Shown piece after piece: positions 1-6,965 of a DNA stretch of 8,081 nucleotides. The DNA comes from Thermoplasmata archaeon. GTDB lineage: Archaea > Thermoplasmatota > Thermoplasmata > Lutacidiplasmatales > UBA184. How positions within the stretch are numbered: position 1 is the first letter of the stretch; each line of letters begins with the position of its first letter. The notes beneath the pieces are model-generated. The model did not search any database and was not told the origin of the DNA. It was given only the letters and a program-made list of their open reading frames with translations. Location of the stretch: contig JAKAPG010000072.1 in assembly GCA_021823085.1 (NCBI GenBank), positions 1 to 8,081 on the forward strand, in the 5' to 3' direction. The translations under genes were made by a program, and so were the position numbers.

Positions 1-687
1 GCGCTCGACCTCTTCCTCGACGATCCGGTTCGCGACGCGGGCTCGGCGCACCCGCTCCGCCGTCACCTCGCCCACGACGCGGACCGCGAGGCCCGGGCCG
101 GGGAACGGCTGCCGGTGGGGATCCGCGATCTTGAGCTCCTTCGCCACCGCGCGGACCTCGTCCTTGTAGAGGTCGCGCAACGGCTCGACCAGCGTCAGCG
201 TCGTGTCCTTAGGGACCCCTCCGACGTTGTGATGGGTTTTGATCGTGTCCCGCTTCGCCGCATCGCCGCCGGCCGTGCTACCGCTTTCGATCCAGTCCGG
301 CGCGATGGTTCCTTGGATGAGGCGATCGGTGGGGATGCGCGCGGCCTCGCGCTCGAAGAGGCGGATGAACGCATGACCGATCCGTCGCCGCTTCTCTTCG
401 GGATCCGTTACCCCCTCGAGCGCGCCCAGGAAGAGGTCCGGAGCGTTCACGACCTCGACGTGCGTCCCGCTCTCGCGGAAGTAGCTCCGTACCCGGTCGA
501 CCTCCCCCTCGCGCAAGAGCCCCGTGTCGACGAAGAGGCACCGGGCGCGATCCCCGAGCGCGAGCTCGGCGAGGCGCGCGGCGACGGTCGAATCGATCCC
601 CCCCGAAGCGGCGACGATCGCGCGTTCGGGTACCTGGGAGCGAAGGCGTTCGACCGCCTGGCGCACGAACGCGGCCGGGTCGTTCAC
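1..687 (-). CDS. guaAB: GMP synthase, ATP-pyrophosphatase (PP-loop) subunit B, C-terminus cut by window edge
   Basis: This subunit adenylates XMP with ATP and aminates it to GMP, using ammonia from a separate glutaminase subunit; it is cytosolic and catalyses the last step of GMP synthesis. My translation of the minus strand from GTG 687 gives 229 residues. The PP-loop SGGIDST is at 28-34, QGTIAPDWIES at 125-135, IKTHHNVGG at 149-157, and FPGPGLAVR, where the dimerisation domain begins, at 195-203. These are characteristic GuaA ATPPase motifs. No glutamine amidotransferase domain precedes them, because purE lies directly upstream, so this is the archaeal split form. The family is about 300 residues long, so roughly 75 are missing beyond position 1. 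The GTG start shares bases with the purE stop (GTGA), which indicates translational coupling in one operon. The family assignment is very secure; the glutaminase gene is not in the window. Confidence 0.96.
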   Translation of the reverse strand, partial: MNDPAAFVRQAVERLRSQVPERAIVAASGGIDSTVAARLAELALGDRARCLFVDTGLLREGEVDRVRSYFRESGTHVEVVNAPDLFLGALEGVTDPEEKRRRIGHAFIRLFEREAARIPTDRLIQGTIAPDWIESGSTAGGDAAKRDTIKTHHNVGGVPKDTTLTLVEPLRDLYKDEVRAVAKELKIADPHRQPFPGPGLAVRVVGEVTAERVRRARVANRIVEEEVER

Positions 688-1144
688 GCGTGGCTCCCCG
701 CGGCGGCCCAGGACTCCTCGCACCGCCGGGCTCGGTAACGATCCAGCGCGGGGCCGAGCTCGGGGTACTTGAGGGCGAGGATCTCCGTGGCGAGGCGCGC
801 GGCGTTCTCCGCCGCATCCAATCCCACGGCCGTGACCGGGACTCCGGGCGGCATCCGGACCGCGCTGAGGAGACTGTCCGGGCCGAGCCCGCGGTGGAGC
901 GGCACGCCGAGGACCGGTTTCGCCGTCCGGGCCGCTACGGCTCCGGGGAGGGCCGCCGAGAGCCCGGCCGTGGCGATGAAGACGTCCGTGGCAGGATCCC
1001 GGGTCATCCGGTCCACCTTCTCCGGATCCGGTGGGCGCCCGCCACCGCGACCTCGCACGGGACGCCCAGGTCGGAGAGCCGGGTGCGCACCTTTTCGGCG
1101 GACTCGAGGTCGGACTTGCTTCCGACGAGGACGGCGACCTTCAT
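684..1144 (-). CDS. purE: N5-carboxyaminoimidazole ribonucleotide mutase PurE, interrupted by an apparent 1-base deletion
   Basis: PurE moves the carboxyl group of N5-CAIR to C4 to give CAIR in purine synthesis. From ATG 1144 the first frame gives MKVAVLVGSKSD (residues 1-12, the phosphate-binding GSxSD motif) and continues to AGAHR (35-39), which carries the catalytic histidine. It then leaves frame at about 1025-1028. The next frame continues with PEKVDRMTRDPATDV, then AGLSAALPG, VLGVPL and SLLSAVRMPPGVPV, all typical of class I PurE, to the TGA at 684. Adding one base in the ATC codon at 1025-1027 restores HR-x-PEKV and a 153-residue protein, the normal family length. All conserved blocks survive, so a sequencing or assembly error, or a very recent mutation, is likelier than an old pseudogene. 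The gene is divergent from the membrane protein at 1230 and overlaps the GMP synthase start by four bases. Confidence 0.9.
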
Positions 1145-1167
1145 GCGCCCCGCAGGTGCCCTCGCGC

Positions 1168-1173
1168 AGATAG
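1168..1173 (-). promoter_or_regulatory. Possible TATA-like element of purE-guaAB
   Basis: On the minus strand this reads CTATCT within very GC-rich sequence. Its centre lies about 27 bases before the purE ATG at 1144, the spacing expected for a leaderless archaeal transcript, and no Shine-Dalgarno sequence is obvious before that ATG. The match to an archaeal TATA box is weak, so the call rests mostly on position. Confidence 0.2.
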
Positions 1174-1194
1174 CCGTCGCGGGCGGAGCGCCGG

Positions 1195-1202
1195 TGTAAT
1201 GG
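1195..1202 (+). promoter_or_regulatory. Possible TATA-like element of the membrane protein gene
   Basis: TGTAATGG is the most AT-rich stretch in the 85-base divergent spacer. It is centred about 31 bases before ATG 1230. The geometry fits an archaeal TATA box with a leaderless or nearly leaderless transcript, but the sequence match is weak. Confidence 0.2.
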
Positions 1203-1229
1203 TCCCGGGGGCCTCGGCGAGCGAGTTCG

Positions 1230-1874
1230 ATGCAGCTCCATCGTGGGGGGCGTTTCCGGGCATGGCTCGGGCACCGGCTCGGCGGGGACGCCGAGGTCGG
1301 CGGGCGGGTCGGTCGAAGGATCCTCCACGCGGCGGGCGCCTTCACACTGCTCTACTACCTGTTTCCCCCTCATCTGCTGGGCATCACACCGAACTGGACG
1401 ATCCCGCTCGCGGCCCTGGTCGCAGTCCTGACCTTGGACGGGCTGCGCCTCTCGGGACGGATCGACGTCCCCGAGACCCGGCCCTACGAACGCATCCGGC
1501 TCGCGAGCTACTCCTATTTCGGCATTGCGATCGTCCTTTCGCTCCTCCTCTTTCCCGAACCGATCGCCGTCGCCACGATCCTGGGGACGGCGTTCGTCGA
1601 TCCGCTCATCGGAGAGCTCCGGAGGAGCGCGACCCTTCGCGCGATGTACCCGCTCGTTCCGTTCGCGGCCTACTTCGGGCTCGCGACCGTCGCCCTCGCG
1701 GAGGTCGGGCGATTCCCTCTCGTCATGGCGGGCTTCCTTGCCGCGCTCGCCGGAGCGCTCGCGATCGCCGGCGAGTACCCTCACTGGATCTACCTGGACG
1801 ACGATCTCGTGATGACGGTCCTACCCGGGATCGTGCTCTGGGGGCTCGTCCTGGCCTGGCCGGGAATCCATTAG
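1230..1874 (+). CDS. Polytopic membrane protein, dolichol/phytol kinase-like (CTP-dependent lipid kinase family)
   Basis: This is a 214-residue protein with about six or seven hydrophobic segments: roughly 32-50, 57-72, 92-108, 111-128, 140-158, 162-180 and 192-210. Three features recall the SEC59/DGK1/VTE5 polyprenol, diacylglycerol and phytol kinase family. They are a basic stretch followed by histidine before the first segment (RRILHAAG, 29-36), an aspartate-proline-glycine block in the middle (FVDPLIGE, 122-129, like the family GD-A--G motif), and an acidic block before the last segment (DDDLVMTVLPG, 190-200, like DDNLTIPLVSG). Members transfer phosphate from CTP to a membrane lipid alcohol, and in archaea this could serve polyprenol phosphate or isoprenoid salvage. 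The motifs are degenerate, so substrate and activity are inferred. It starts 86 bases from the divergent purE start, and the regulator ORF follows within eight bases if its earliest start is used. It could instead be an unrelated integral membrane protein. Confidence 0.6.
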   Translation: MQLHRGGRFRAWLGHRLGGDAEVGGRVGRRILHAAGAFTLLYYLFPPHLLGITPNWTIPLAALVAVLTLDGLRLSGRIDVPETRPYERIRLASYSYFGIAIVLSLLLFPEPIAVATILGTAFVDPLIGELRRSATLRAMYPLVPFAAYFGLATVALAEVGRFPLVMAGFLAALAGALAIAGEYPHWIYLDDDLVMTVLPGIVLWGLVLAWPGIH

Positions 1875-1881
1875 GCCCCCG

Positions 1882-2706
1882 GTGCGACCGATCTTGGCGA
1901 GCTACGTTACTCCGGTTGACGGCACGTTCATAGGGCACGGTGGACGTCCGCGCTCGCTCGGAGTGCTTGTGATCCGATCCCGTCGACCCGAACGACCCGT
2001 TGCGGCCCAGGACCGCCCCTTCGCGACGGCCGGAGCGTTCCCGCTGCTCGAGCTTCGGTTCGACTATCCTCCGAGCGCCCATCCCTTTTCCGAGGTCTTC
2101 CGACGGGAAGGTGCGGAACCCCACCTCGTTGCGTGCCGGCTCACGGAACGCGGTCCGCCTCGGCTCCTGCGCTGGCTCGACGTTCGGGTTCCCGAAGAGC
2201 GAGCCTCCCGCCTGGTGGCCGCTCTCCGTCGCCGCGTCGGCAACCGGAATCTGGCGGCGGCGAAGATTGCCGCGGACCGCGTGCTTCTGCGGGTCCGTGA
2301 GCCGGCTCCTCCTTTATGCATCGCAACGTATCGGGCGGGAGGCATCTGCGTAGCCTGTCCCCTACTCTCCCGACGCCCCTCGGCGCGAGGGAGGGTGGTC
2401 CTCCCGTCCGGTGCCCGAACCCGGTTCTTCCTGCGTCACCTCCCGGAAGGAGAGCCGGGACGGTTCGCGGTCACGCGACCGAAACCGGCGGGCTCAGAAC
2501 CGTCCCTGACGGCACGACAGGACCGGGCCCTTCGCGTCGCCTACGAACGGGGCTACTTTGACTATCCCCGACGCGCCGATCTCGCGGAAGTGGCCCGGGC
2601 CCTGGGAACGGGTCGATCGGCGACCCTCGAACTCCTTCGAAGGGCGATCAGCAAGCTAGCGGTCCGGCGGTACGGCGACGAACTGGGGGACCGGGGCGCT
2701 CTTTAG
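1882..2706 (+). CDS. HTH_10 (bacterio-opsin-activator type) transcriptional regulator; start uncertain
   Basis: The longest reading has 274 residues from GTG 1882. The C-terminal block 209-264 (LTARQDRALRVAYERGYFDYPRR, split around Y221) and the following LAEVARALGTGRSATLELLRRA is a clear HTH_10 domain, the DNA-binding end of archaeal Bat-like regulators. The N-terminal part resembles no domain I can name, but carries C146 and a CVAC pair (C156, C159) that could bind metal or sense redox. Codons 1-27 have clearly more A/T third positions than the rest and an unconvincing sequence. The true start may therefore be GTG 1963 or GTG 1969, or still nearer the conserved-looking LLELRFDY at 55-62. 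An AT-containing stretch TTCATAGG at 1927-1934 lies 32-38 bases before those later starts. The 3' end overlaps the convergent chorismate-mutase-type gene by 51 bases. Its targets are unknown. Confidence 0.85.
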   Translation: MRPILASYVTPVDGTFIGHGGRPRSLGVLVIRSRRPERPVAAQDRPFATAGAFPLLELRFDYPPSAHPFSEVFRREGAEPHLVACRLTERGPPRLLRWLDVRVPEERASRLVAALRRRVGNRNLAAAKIAADRVLLRVREPAPPLCIATYRAGGICVACPLLSRRPSARGRVVLPSGARTRFFLRHLPEGEPGRFAVTRPKPAGSEPSLTARQDRALRVAYERGYFDYPRRADLAEVARALGTGRSATLELLRRAISKLAVRRYGDELGDRGAL

Positions 2707-3051
2707 TCGCGCCTCCGGCTCGCTCAGGAACAGGGTGACCACGGGCGAGTCCGTGGCCGTCGAGTGGTGCTCCTGAAACCGGGCCTTTCCCTCTCGGATG
2801 AGCTCCCGGAACAATCCCTCCACGAGCGGCTCGGGAAGCTCGAGCTCTCGGGCCCATCCCCGGGCGCGGTCCAGCACCCGGCGCTCCTGCGCCCGATCCG
2901 TGATACGGCCCTCCATCGGGACGCGCGCCCGGAGCGCGCGTTGCGCGGCATCGAGACGAGCCCCCAATAGGAGGACGATCGAATGGTCGACGCTCGCGAC
3001 TTCGGCCCGCAACTGGGCGAGCAGGGAGAGGGAGGGCTCGCGCGCGGTCAC
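2656..3051 (-). CDS. Chorismate mutase type II (AroQ fold) with altered active-site positions
   Basis: From GTG 3051 the protein has 131 residues. Positions 8-95 match the all-helical AroQ domain, which converts chorismate to prephenate for Phe/Tyr synthesis. A gapless comparison from memory with the E. coli P-protein domain gives R15=R11, R32=R28, D52=D48 and E56=E52, and Q93 matches Q88 with one inserted residue. The usual lysine K39 is R43, and the usual arginine R51 is Q55. The protein may therefore be a modified mutase or a related pericyclic enzyme; the fold is more certain than the activity. A tail of about 35 residues (96-131) follows the domain, its end encoded in the 51-base antisense overlap with the HTH_10 gene. 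TTG 3078 is an alternative start. GTG 3051 is preferred because TAGAGTTGAC on the minus strand (3088-3079) is about 32 bases upstream. No other aromatic-pathway gene is nearby. Confidence 0.8.
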   Translation of the reverse strand: MTAREPSLSLLAQLRAEVASVDHSIVLLLGARLDAAQRALRARVPMEGRITDRAQERRVLDRARGWARELELPEPLVEGLFRELIREGKARFQEHHSTATDSPVVTLFLSEPEARLKSAPVPQFVAVPPDR

Positions 3052-3088
3052 CGCAAAGCGGAGGCGGCGGGCGGGCAAGTCAACTCTA

Positions 3089-3102
3089 CCGCACCGGTGC
3101 GG
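3089..3102. promoter_or_regulatory. 14-base perfect palindrome in divergent spacer, possible operator
   Basis: CCGCACCGGTGCGG is a perfect dyad centred between 3095 and 3096. It lies between the chorismate-mutase-type start (3051) and the U32 start (3142), and is thus upstream of both genes. A homodimeric regulator could bind it. In DNA this GC-rich and window this long, one such palindrome could arise by chance, so its placement is the only real support. Confidence 0.25.
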
Positions 3103-3141
3103 GGGTACCGTCACTTCGCCCGCGGACGTGCTCTTGCATCT

Positions 3142-4365
3142 ATGGAGCTCGTGCTGGCCACCAACATGGACGACCGCCTCCCGGCCCAGGTATCGGACCT
3201 CCCCGTCGAGAGCTTCTTCGGAGGGTTCCCGGTCTCTCTGACGGGGGCCGGTCGGCCTCCGTTCATCATCCCCGACGTGGACCGGGAGGGCATTGCCGCA
3301 CACCTTCGCGCGATTCATCGCACCCGACGGAAGTTCTACGCGACGCTCAACAGCAACGATCTCGGGCTGAAGGAGTACCGCCCCGGTTACGTCGAACGAT
3401 TCCTCAAGGAAGCCGACGCGTTCCTCGAGCTCGGTGCGGACGGGTTTGTGGTCGCCATCCCGGCGCTGGTGGAGGCCATCCACCGAGCCCATCCCGACGT
3501 TCCGATCTCGGTCTCCTCGTTCGCCCGGATTCGTTCGGTCGGTCAGGCCGAGTACTTCCTGCGGCTCGGCGCGGACACGATCATCCTCGAGGAGAGCAAC
3601 CGCGACTTCGCGCTGATCCGGGGGCTGGTGAGCTCCGGGGCCCGCGTCGAGGTCCTGACCAACCAGACGTGCATCCGCGAGTGCCCGTTCCGGGCCCACC
3701 ACCTGAACACGAGCTCCCTGTGCTCCCAACCGGGAGCCGACCCGTTGTGGTTCGAGTTCCCGATCCTCGAGTGCGGGCTCGAGGTCCTCCGCGATCCGCG
3801 GAAGCTCATTTCCTCGATCTGGGTGCGTCCGGAGGATCTCGCCTTCTACGAAGAGGCCGGGGTGCACCGCTTCAAGATCTCGGGCCGCAACCGGCCCACC
3901 GACTGGCTCGTTCGGGTCGCCCGCGCCTACGCAGAGCGCCGTTACCCCGGGAACCTGCTCGACCTCCTGAGCCTGGTTCAGATCAAAGGTCCCTCCCGAG
4001 CGCTCTCGGTCCTCGCAGAGCGAGGAGTCCACGACGAGATCGTGGACCCGCTGGTCCGAGCGTTCGGCGGAATGCGCGACGTCGTGATCGACAATACCGC
4101 CTTCCCATCCGGGTTCCTCCGTCGGATCGCCGCGACGGACTGCGCCCATCGCTCGTGCGAAGAGTGCGGGTACTGCGGGAGCGTCGCCGAGAAGGTGGTT
4201 CGGATCTCCGGCCGGCCCCTCTCGGAGTATCGTCCGCCGACCGAGCTTCCCTCGGCGGTCCCTCTGCTGCCGTGGTTCGGCGAGGACTCGGGCGGCGATC
4301 GCGGGATCCCGGTTCCGGCCGTGCCGACCCCGGCGTTGGACCCCGACGCCCCCGATCCTTCCTAG
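3142..4365 (+). CDS. Peptidase U32 family protein, likely Fe-S hydroxylase/RNA-modification type, eight cysteines
   Basis: From ATG 3142 the protein has 407 residues; the frame is open further upstream, but that part would run into the divergent chorismate-mutase-type gene. The family is recognised from the barrel order: KFYATLNSN (64-72), GADGFVVAIPALV (98-110), VPISVSSFARIRS (120-132), LGADTIILEESNRD (142-155), then VEVLTNQTCIRECPF (169-183). Despite the peptidase name, studied relatives (UbiU/UbiV, TrhP, RlhA) act in oxygen-independent hydroxylation of ubiquinone precursors, tRNA or rRNA, and some bind a 4Fe-4S cluster. Cysteines here fall in two groups: C177, C181, C194, C211, and C334, C339, C342, C345 (C-x4-C-x2-C-x2-C). 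Residues 370-407 are rich in proline and acidic residues and probably disordered. The stop overlaps the convergent alaS stop. The family is secure; the substrate is unknown, and a protease role is unlikely but not excluded. Confidence 0.85.
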   Translation: MELVLATNMDDRLPAQVSDLPVESFFGGFPVSLTGAGRPPFIIPDVDREGIAAHLRAIHRTRRKFYATLNSNDLGLKEYRPGYVERFLKEADAFLELGADGFVVAIPALVEAIHRAHPDVPISVSSFARIRSVGQAEYFLRLGADTIILEESNRDFALIRGLVSSGARVEVLTNQTCIRECPFRAHHLNTSSLCSQPGADPLWFEFPILECGLEVLRDPRKLISSIWVRPEDLAFYEEAGVHRFKISGRNRPTDWLVRVARAYAERRYPGNLLDLLSLVQIKGPSRALSVLAERGVHDEIVDPLVRAFGGMRDVVIDNTAFPSGFLRRIAATDCAHRSCEECGYCGSVAEKVVRISGRPLSEYRPPTELPSAVPLLPWFGEDSGGDRGIPVPAVPTPALDPDAPDPS

Positions 4366-6938
4366 GAGGCCGGCCCCGGCACCGCTCGCCGACGCGCTTC
4401 GGTACGCGCCCACTCGAGCGCCTCCGCGAGCGGGGCTCCCGGCTCTCCGACCGCCGTGGCGGCCGACGGGCTTCCGCCCCCCTTCCCCCCGAAACGCGCC
4501 TTGGCAAGCTCGACGATCTCGTTCGCAGGAACCCGTGCCGTCGTCGAACCGACGAACAGCGTTCCCCGACCGTCGCGCTCCGAGGCGAGGAGGGCGACCC
4601 GGTTCGGTCCCTTGGACAGGAGGCGCGAAAGCTCGGTGAGCTCGGCGCGATCGAGATCGACGCGCGCGCGAACGATCGTGATCCCCTCGATCGAATCGAG
4701 GTTCTCCGGACTGGAGCAAAGACGGTTCGCGATTGCCCCGAGGTCCTCCCTGCGTCGTTCCCGTTCCGAGCGATGCGTCGCCTCAAGCTCTTCGTAGAGG
4801 TGCTTGACCCCTTCGGAGATCTTCTCGGGCGGCACGCCGAGGCGTCGCGAAGCTTCGCGGAGCGCCCGGTCGCGCTCCTCCCGGATCTCGAGCGCGCGCT
4901 CGCCGCTCGCGTACGTGAGCCGGATCACCCCGTCCTGGATCCGCTCCACATCCAAGATGTCGATCGCGCCGACCTCGCTCGTGTGCGTGCAGTGCGTGCC
5001 ACCGCACGCCTCGACATCGACGTCCTCGATCTCGACGATGCGCAGGTCCTTTCCCGGGACCGCGCCGCCCTGGTAGAGGGCGAAGCCGAACCGTCGCTCC
5101 GCTTCGTTCCTCGGCTCGAAGTAACTGCGGACCGGGCGGTTCTCCCGCACGACCCGGTTGATGCGCCGCCCGACCGTCCGAAGCTCCTCTTCCGTGAGGG
5201 GTCGGTAGTGCGTGACGTCGATGCGAGCGAACTCGGTCCCCTTGTAAGCGCCGGCCTGCCAGACGTGCGGACCGAGAAGACGCCGAAGGGTCCCGTTGAT
5301 GATGTGGGTCGCGGTGTGGTGCTGCATCAGCTGCGTCCGTCGGGCGGCGTCGATCCGGCCACGGACCCGCTCCCCGGGGCGGAAGGGGCTCGGTCGATCG
5401 AGCCGATGGTAGATCCACGGGCCCTGACGGGCCACGTCGATGACCGGCACCTCGCCGAGGTGTCCCGTATCGTGGATCTGACCGCCACCGGTGGGATAGA
5501 AGTAGGTACGGTCGAGCACGACGAGCGGACCGTCGGACCATGCCACGTGGGCCTCGAACGAGACGGTGTACGGGTCGAGGTAATACCCGACGTCCGTGGC
5601 GGGGATCCTCGCCGGGAGCTCCGGCAGCGCGTCGTGGTGCTCCGCGTAGTCGTTCGTCGGGGTCTCGTGGACATGGCGGTCCGCCACTCGGGAGTAGAAA
5701 TCCTCCGGGACCGGTGGAGGGTTCGCGAGGATGCCCGTGGCGACATCGGGCGGAACCCCGAGCGAGTCGTACCACTCGATGAGCTCCTCCGTTCCGGGCG
5801 ACCGACCCTCCGAGCGAAGTCGTTCCTCCTGCCGACGGAGCACCGGACGCGCGCGCTCGATCGCTTCGCCGAAACGCTCGATCTCGGCCTGGAGGACCCG
5901 GTCGCGATCCTCGCGGTTCTGGCCGACCTCCGGGAAGTGTCCGACGAGGTCCCGGCTGACGCGCTCGATCACCGCGATCAGGTCCATCGGTTCGCTCGAG
6001 CGGGCGAGCAGGCGGATCGCACGGCGGATCAGGAGGCGGGCGAAGTACCCCTCCTTCGCGTTCGAGGGCACCACGCCGTCGGTGAGCATCAGGCTCAGGG
6101 CCCGCGCGTGGTCGATCACGACCGCCGATTCGTAGGGGGGCAGGCTCCGCCGGATCTCGTCGTACGTTGGACCAAAGACGGCCTCGTAGGCGTTCTTGGT
6201 TCCTTGACTGAGCCACGTGTACCGTTCGAGGCCGTAGCCGGTGTCCACGACCGTGAGCGGCATCGGCTTGAGGCGCTCGCCGTCCCGGGTGTACTCCATG
6301 AACACGAGGGTCGCCACCTCGAGGCCGAGCAGGCCCACGCTCAGCGACGGGCCGAGGTTCCCGCCCCCTTCCCACTCCTCCTCCTTGTAGGTAATGAGCG
6401 TCGGGTCGACGCCGAACTCTCCGGTGAGGAGCTCGTGGCAGAGTTCGGTGCACCGGTCCTTGAAGTAGACCTCGTGGTCGGGCCGGTTGAAGGCGTGGTG
6501 CGCCATCATCTCGAACATCGTGAAGTGGCGGCCGCTCTTTCCCACCTCCTCGAGATCGATGAACCGCAGGCACGGCTGGGAGATGGTCAGCGGGTTCGCG
6601 GGCGGCGGGATCGCGCCGCTCGTCACCCACGGTTGGAAGTCATAGACGCTCGCCTGCGTGAAGAACACGTCGTTGCGCCACCGAGCGATCGTCGGATACC
6701 GGGGGAGGCGCGTGTGCCCGCGCCGCTCGAAGAACGAGAGGTAGGCCTCGCGCATTTCGTCCGGGGAGTACGAGCGGCGGAACGGCGAGTGGCCGATGAA
6801 TCCGTACGGAGCGCACGGCGCTTCCTGGCAGACCGAGTGGGCGCCGAGCGTCCAGAAGGCATGCCCGCACTTCGAGCAGGTCCGCCGGTGCATCCCCGAC
6901 CGATGGAAGAAGGCCAGGTCGTACTCGCTCGGGTCCAT
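4362..6938 (-). CDS. alaS: Alanyl-tRNA synthetase, archaeal type
   Basis: This cytosolic class II enzyme charges tRNA-Ala with alanine and clears mischarged Ser and Gly. Its 858 residues are slightly below the roughly 900 usual in archaea, but all parts are present. These are an N-terminal zinc ribbon (C21, C24, C37, C42) with FIG at 47-49, and the catalytic core with QPCLRFIDLEEVGKSGRHFT (121-140), the FEMMAHHAFN block (142-151) and GLERYTWLSQGT (236-247). Next come YPTGGGQIHDTG (481-492) and the editing site, with H541 and H545 in HHTATH and C645 and H649 in CGGTHC. A C-terminal DHHA1-type domain carries FGGKGGGSPSAA (816-827). ATG 6938 opens the conserved zinc-ribbon region, with a TATA-like element 31-32 bases upstream. 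The gene is convergent with the U32 gene, sharing CTAG at the stops, and divergent from the MFS gene. No frameshift is seen. Confidence 0.98.
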   Translation of the reverse strand: MDPSEYDLAFFHRSGMHRRTCSKCGHAFWTLGAHSVCQEAPCAPYGFIGHSPFRRSYSPDEMREAYLSFFERRGHTRLPRYPTIARWRNDVFFTQASVYDFQPWVTSGAIPPPANPLTISQPCLRFIDLEEVGKSGRHFTMFEMMAHHAFNRPDHEVYFKDRCTELCHELLTGEFGVDPTLITYKEEEWEGGGNLGPSLSVGLLGLEVATLVFMEYTRDGERLKPMPLTVVDTGYGLERYTWLSQGTKNAYEAVFGPTYDEIRRSLPPYESAVVIDHARALSLMLTDGVVPSNAKEGYFARLLIRRAIRLLARSSEPMDLIAVIERVSRDLVGHFPEVGQNREDRDRVLQAEIERFGEAIERARPVLRRQEERLRSEGRSPGTEELIEWYDSLGVPPDVATGILANPPPVPEDFYSRVADRHVHETPTNDYAEHHDALPELPARIPATDVGYYLDPYTVSFEAHVAWSDGPLVVLDRTYFYPTGGGQIHDTGHLGEVPVIDVARQGPWIYHRLDRPSPFRPGERVRGRIDAARRTQLMQHHTATHIINGTLRRLLGPHVWQAGAYKGTEFARIDVTHYRPLTEEELRTVGRRINRVVRENRPVRSYFEPRNEAERRFGFALYQGGAVPGKDLRIVEIEDVDVEACGGTHCTHTSEVGAIDILDVERIQDGVIRLTYASGERALEIREERDRALREASRRLGVPPEKISEGVKHLYEELEATHRSERERRREDLGAIANRLCSSPENLDSIEGITIVRARVDLDRAELTELSRLLSKGPNRVALLASERDGRGTLFVGSTTARVPANEIVELAKARFGGKGGGSPSAATAVGEPGAPLAEALEWARTEARRRAVPGPAS

Positions 6939-6965
6939 GATGGCGGCCCTCGGACGGCTACGGGG

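Noticed and set aside
115..738. A 207-codon plus-strand open frame
   Set aside because: It is antisense to the GMP synthase subunit, whose catalytic motifs are all present on the minus strand.
1145..1784. Minus-strand open frame continuing upstream of the second purE frame
   Set aside because: It is antisense to the membrane protein gene and shows no domain. Only the part after the frameshift is PurE.
1916..1934. A TTGAC resembling a bacterial -35 box with a following TTCATAGG
   Set aside because: The genes are archaeal in type, so sigma-70 promoter logic does not apply. The AT-containing part is better viewed as a possible TATA-like site.
2656..4719. A 687-codon open frame on the minus strand
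   Set aside because: Only its last 131 codons (from GTG 3051) make a recognisable domain. The rest is antisense to the U32 gene and antisense or out of frame with other genes.
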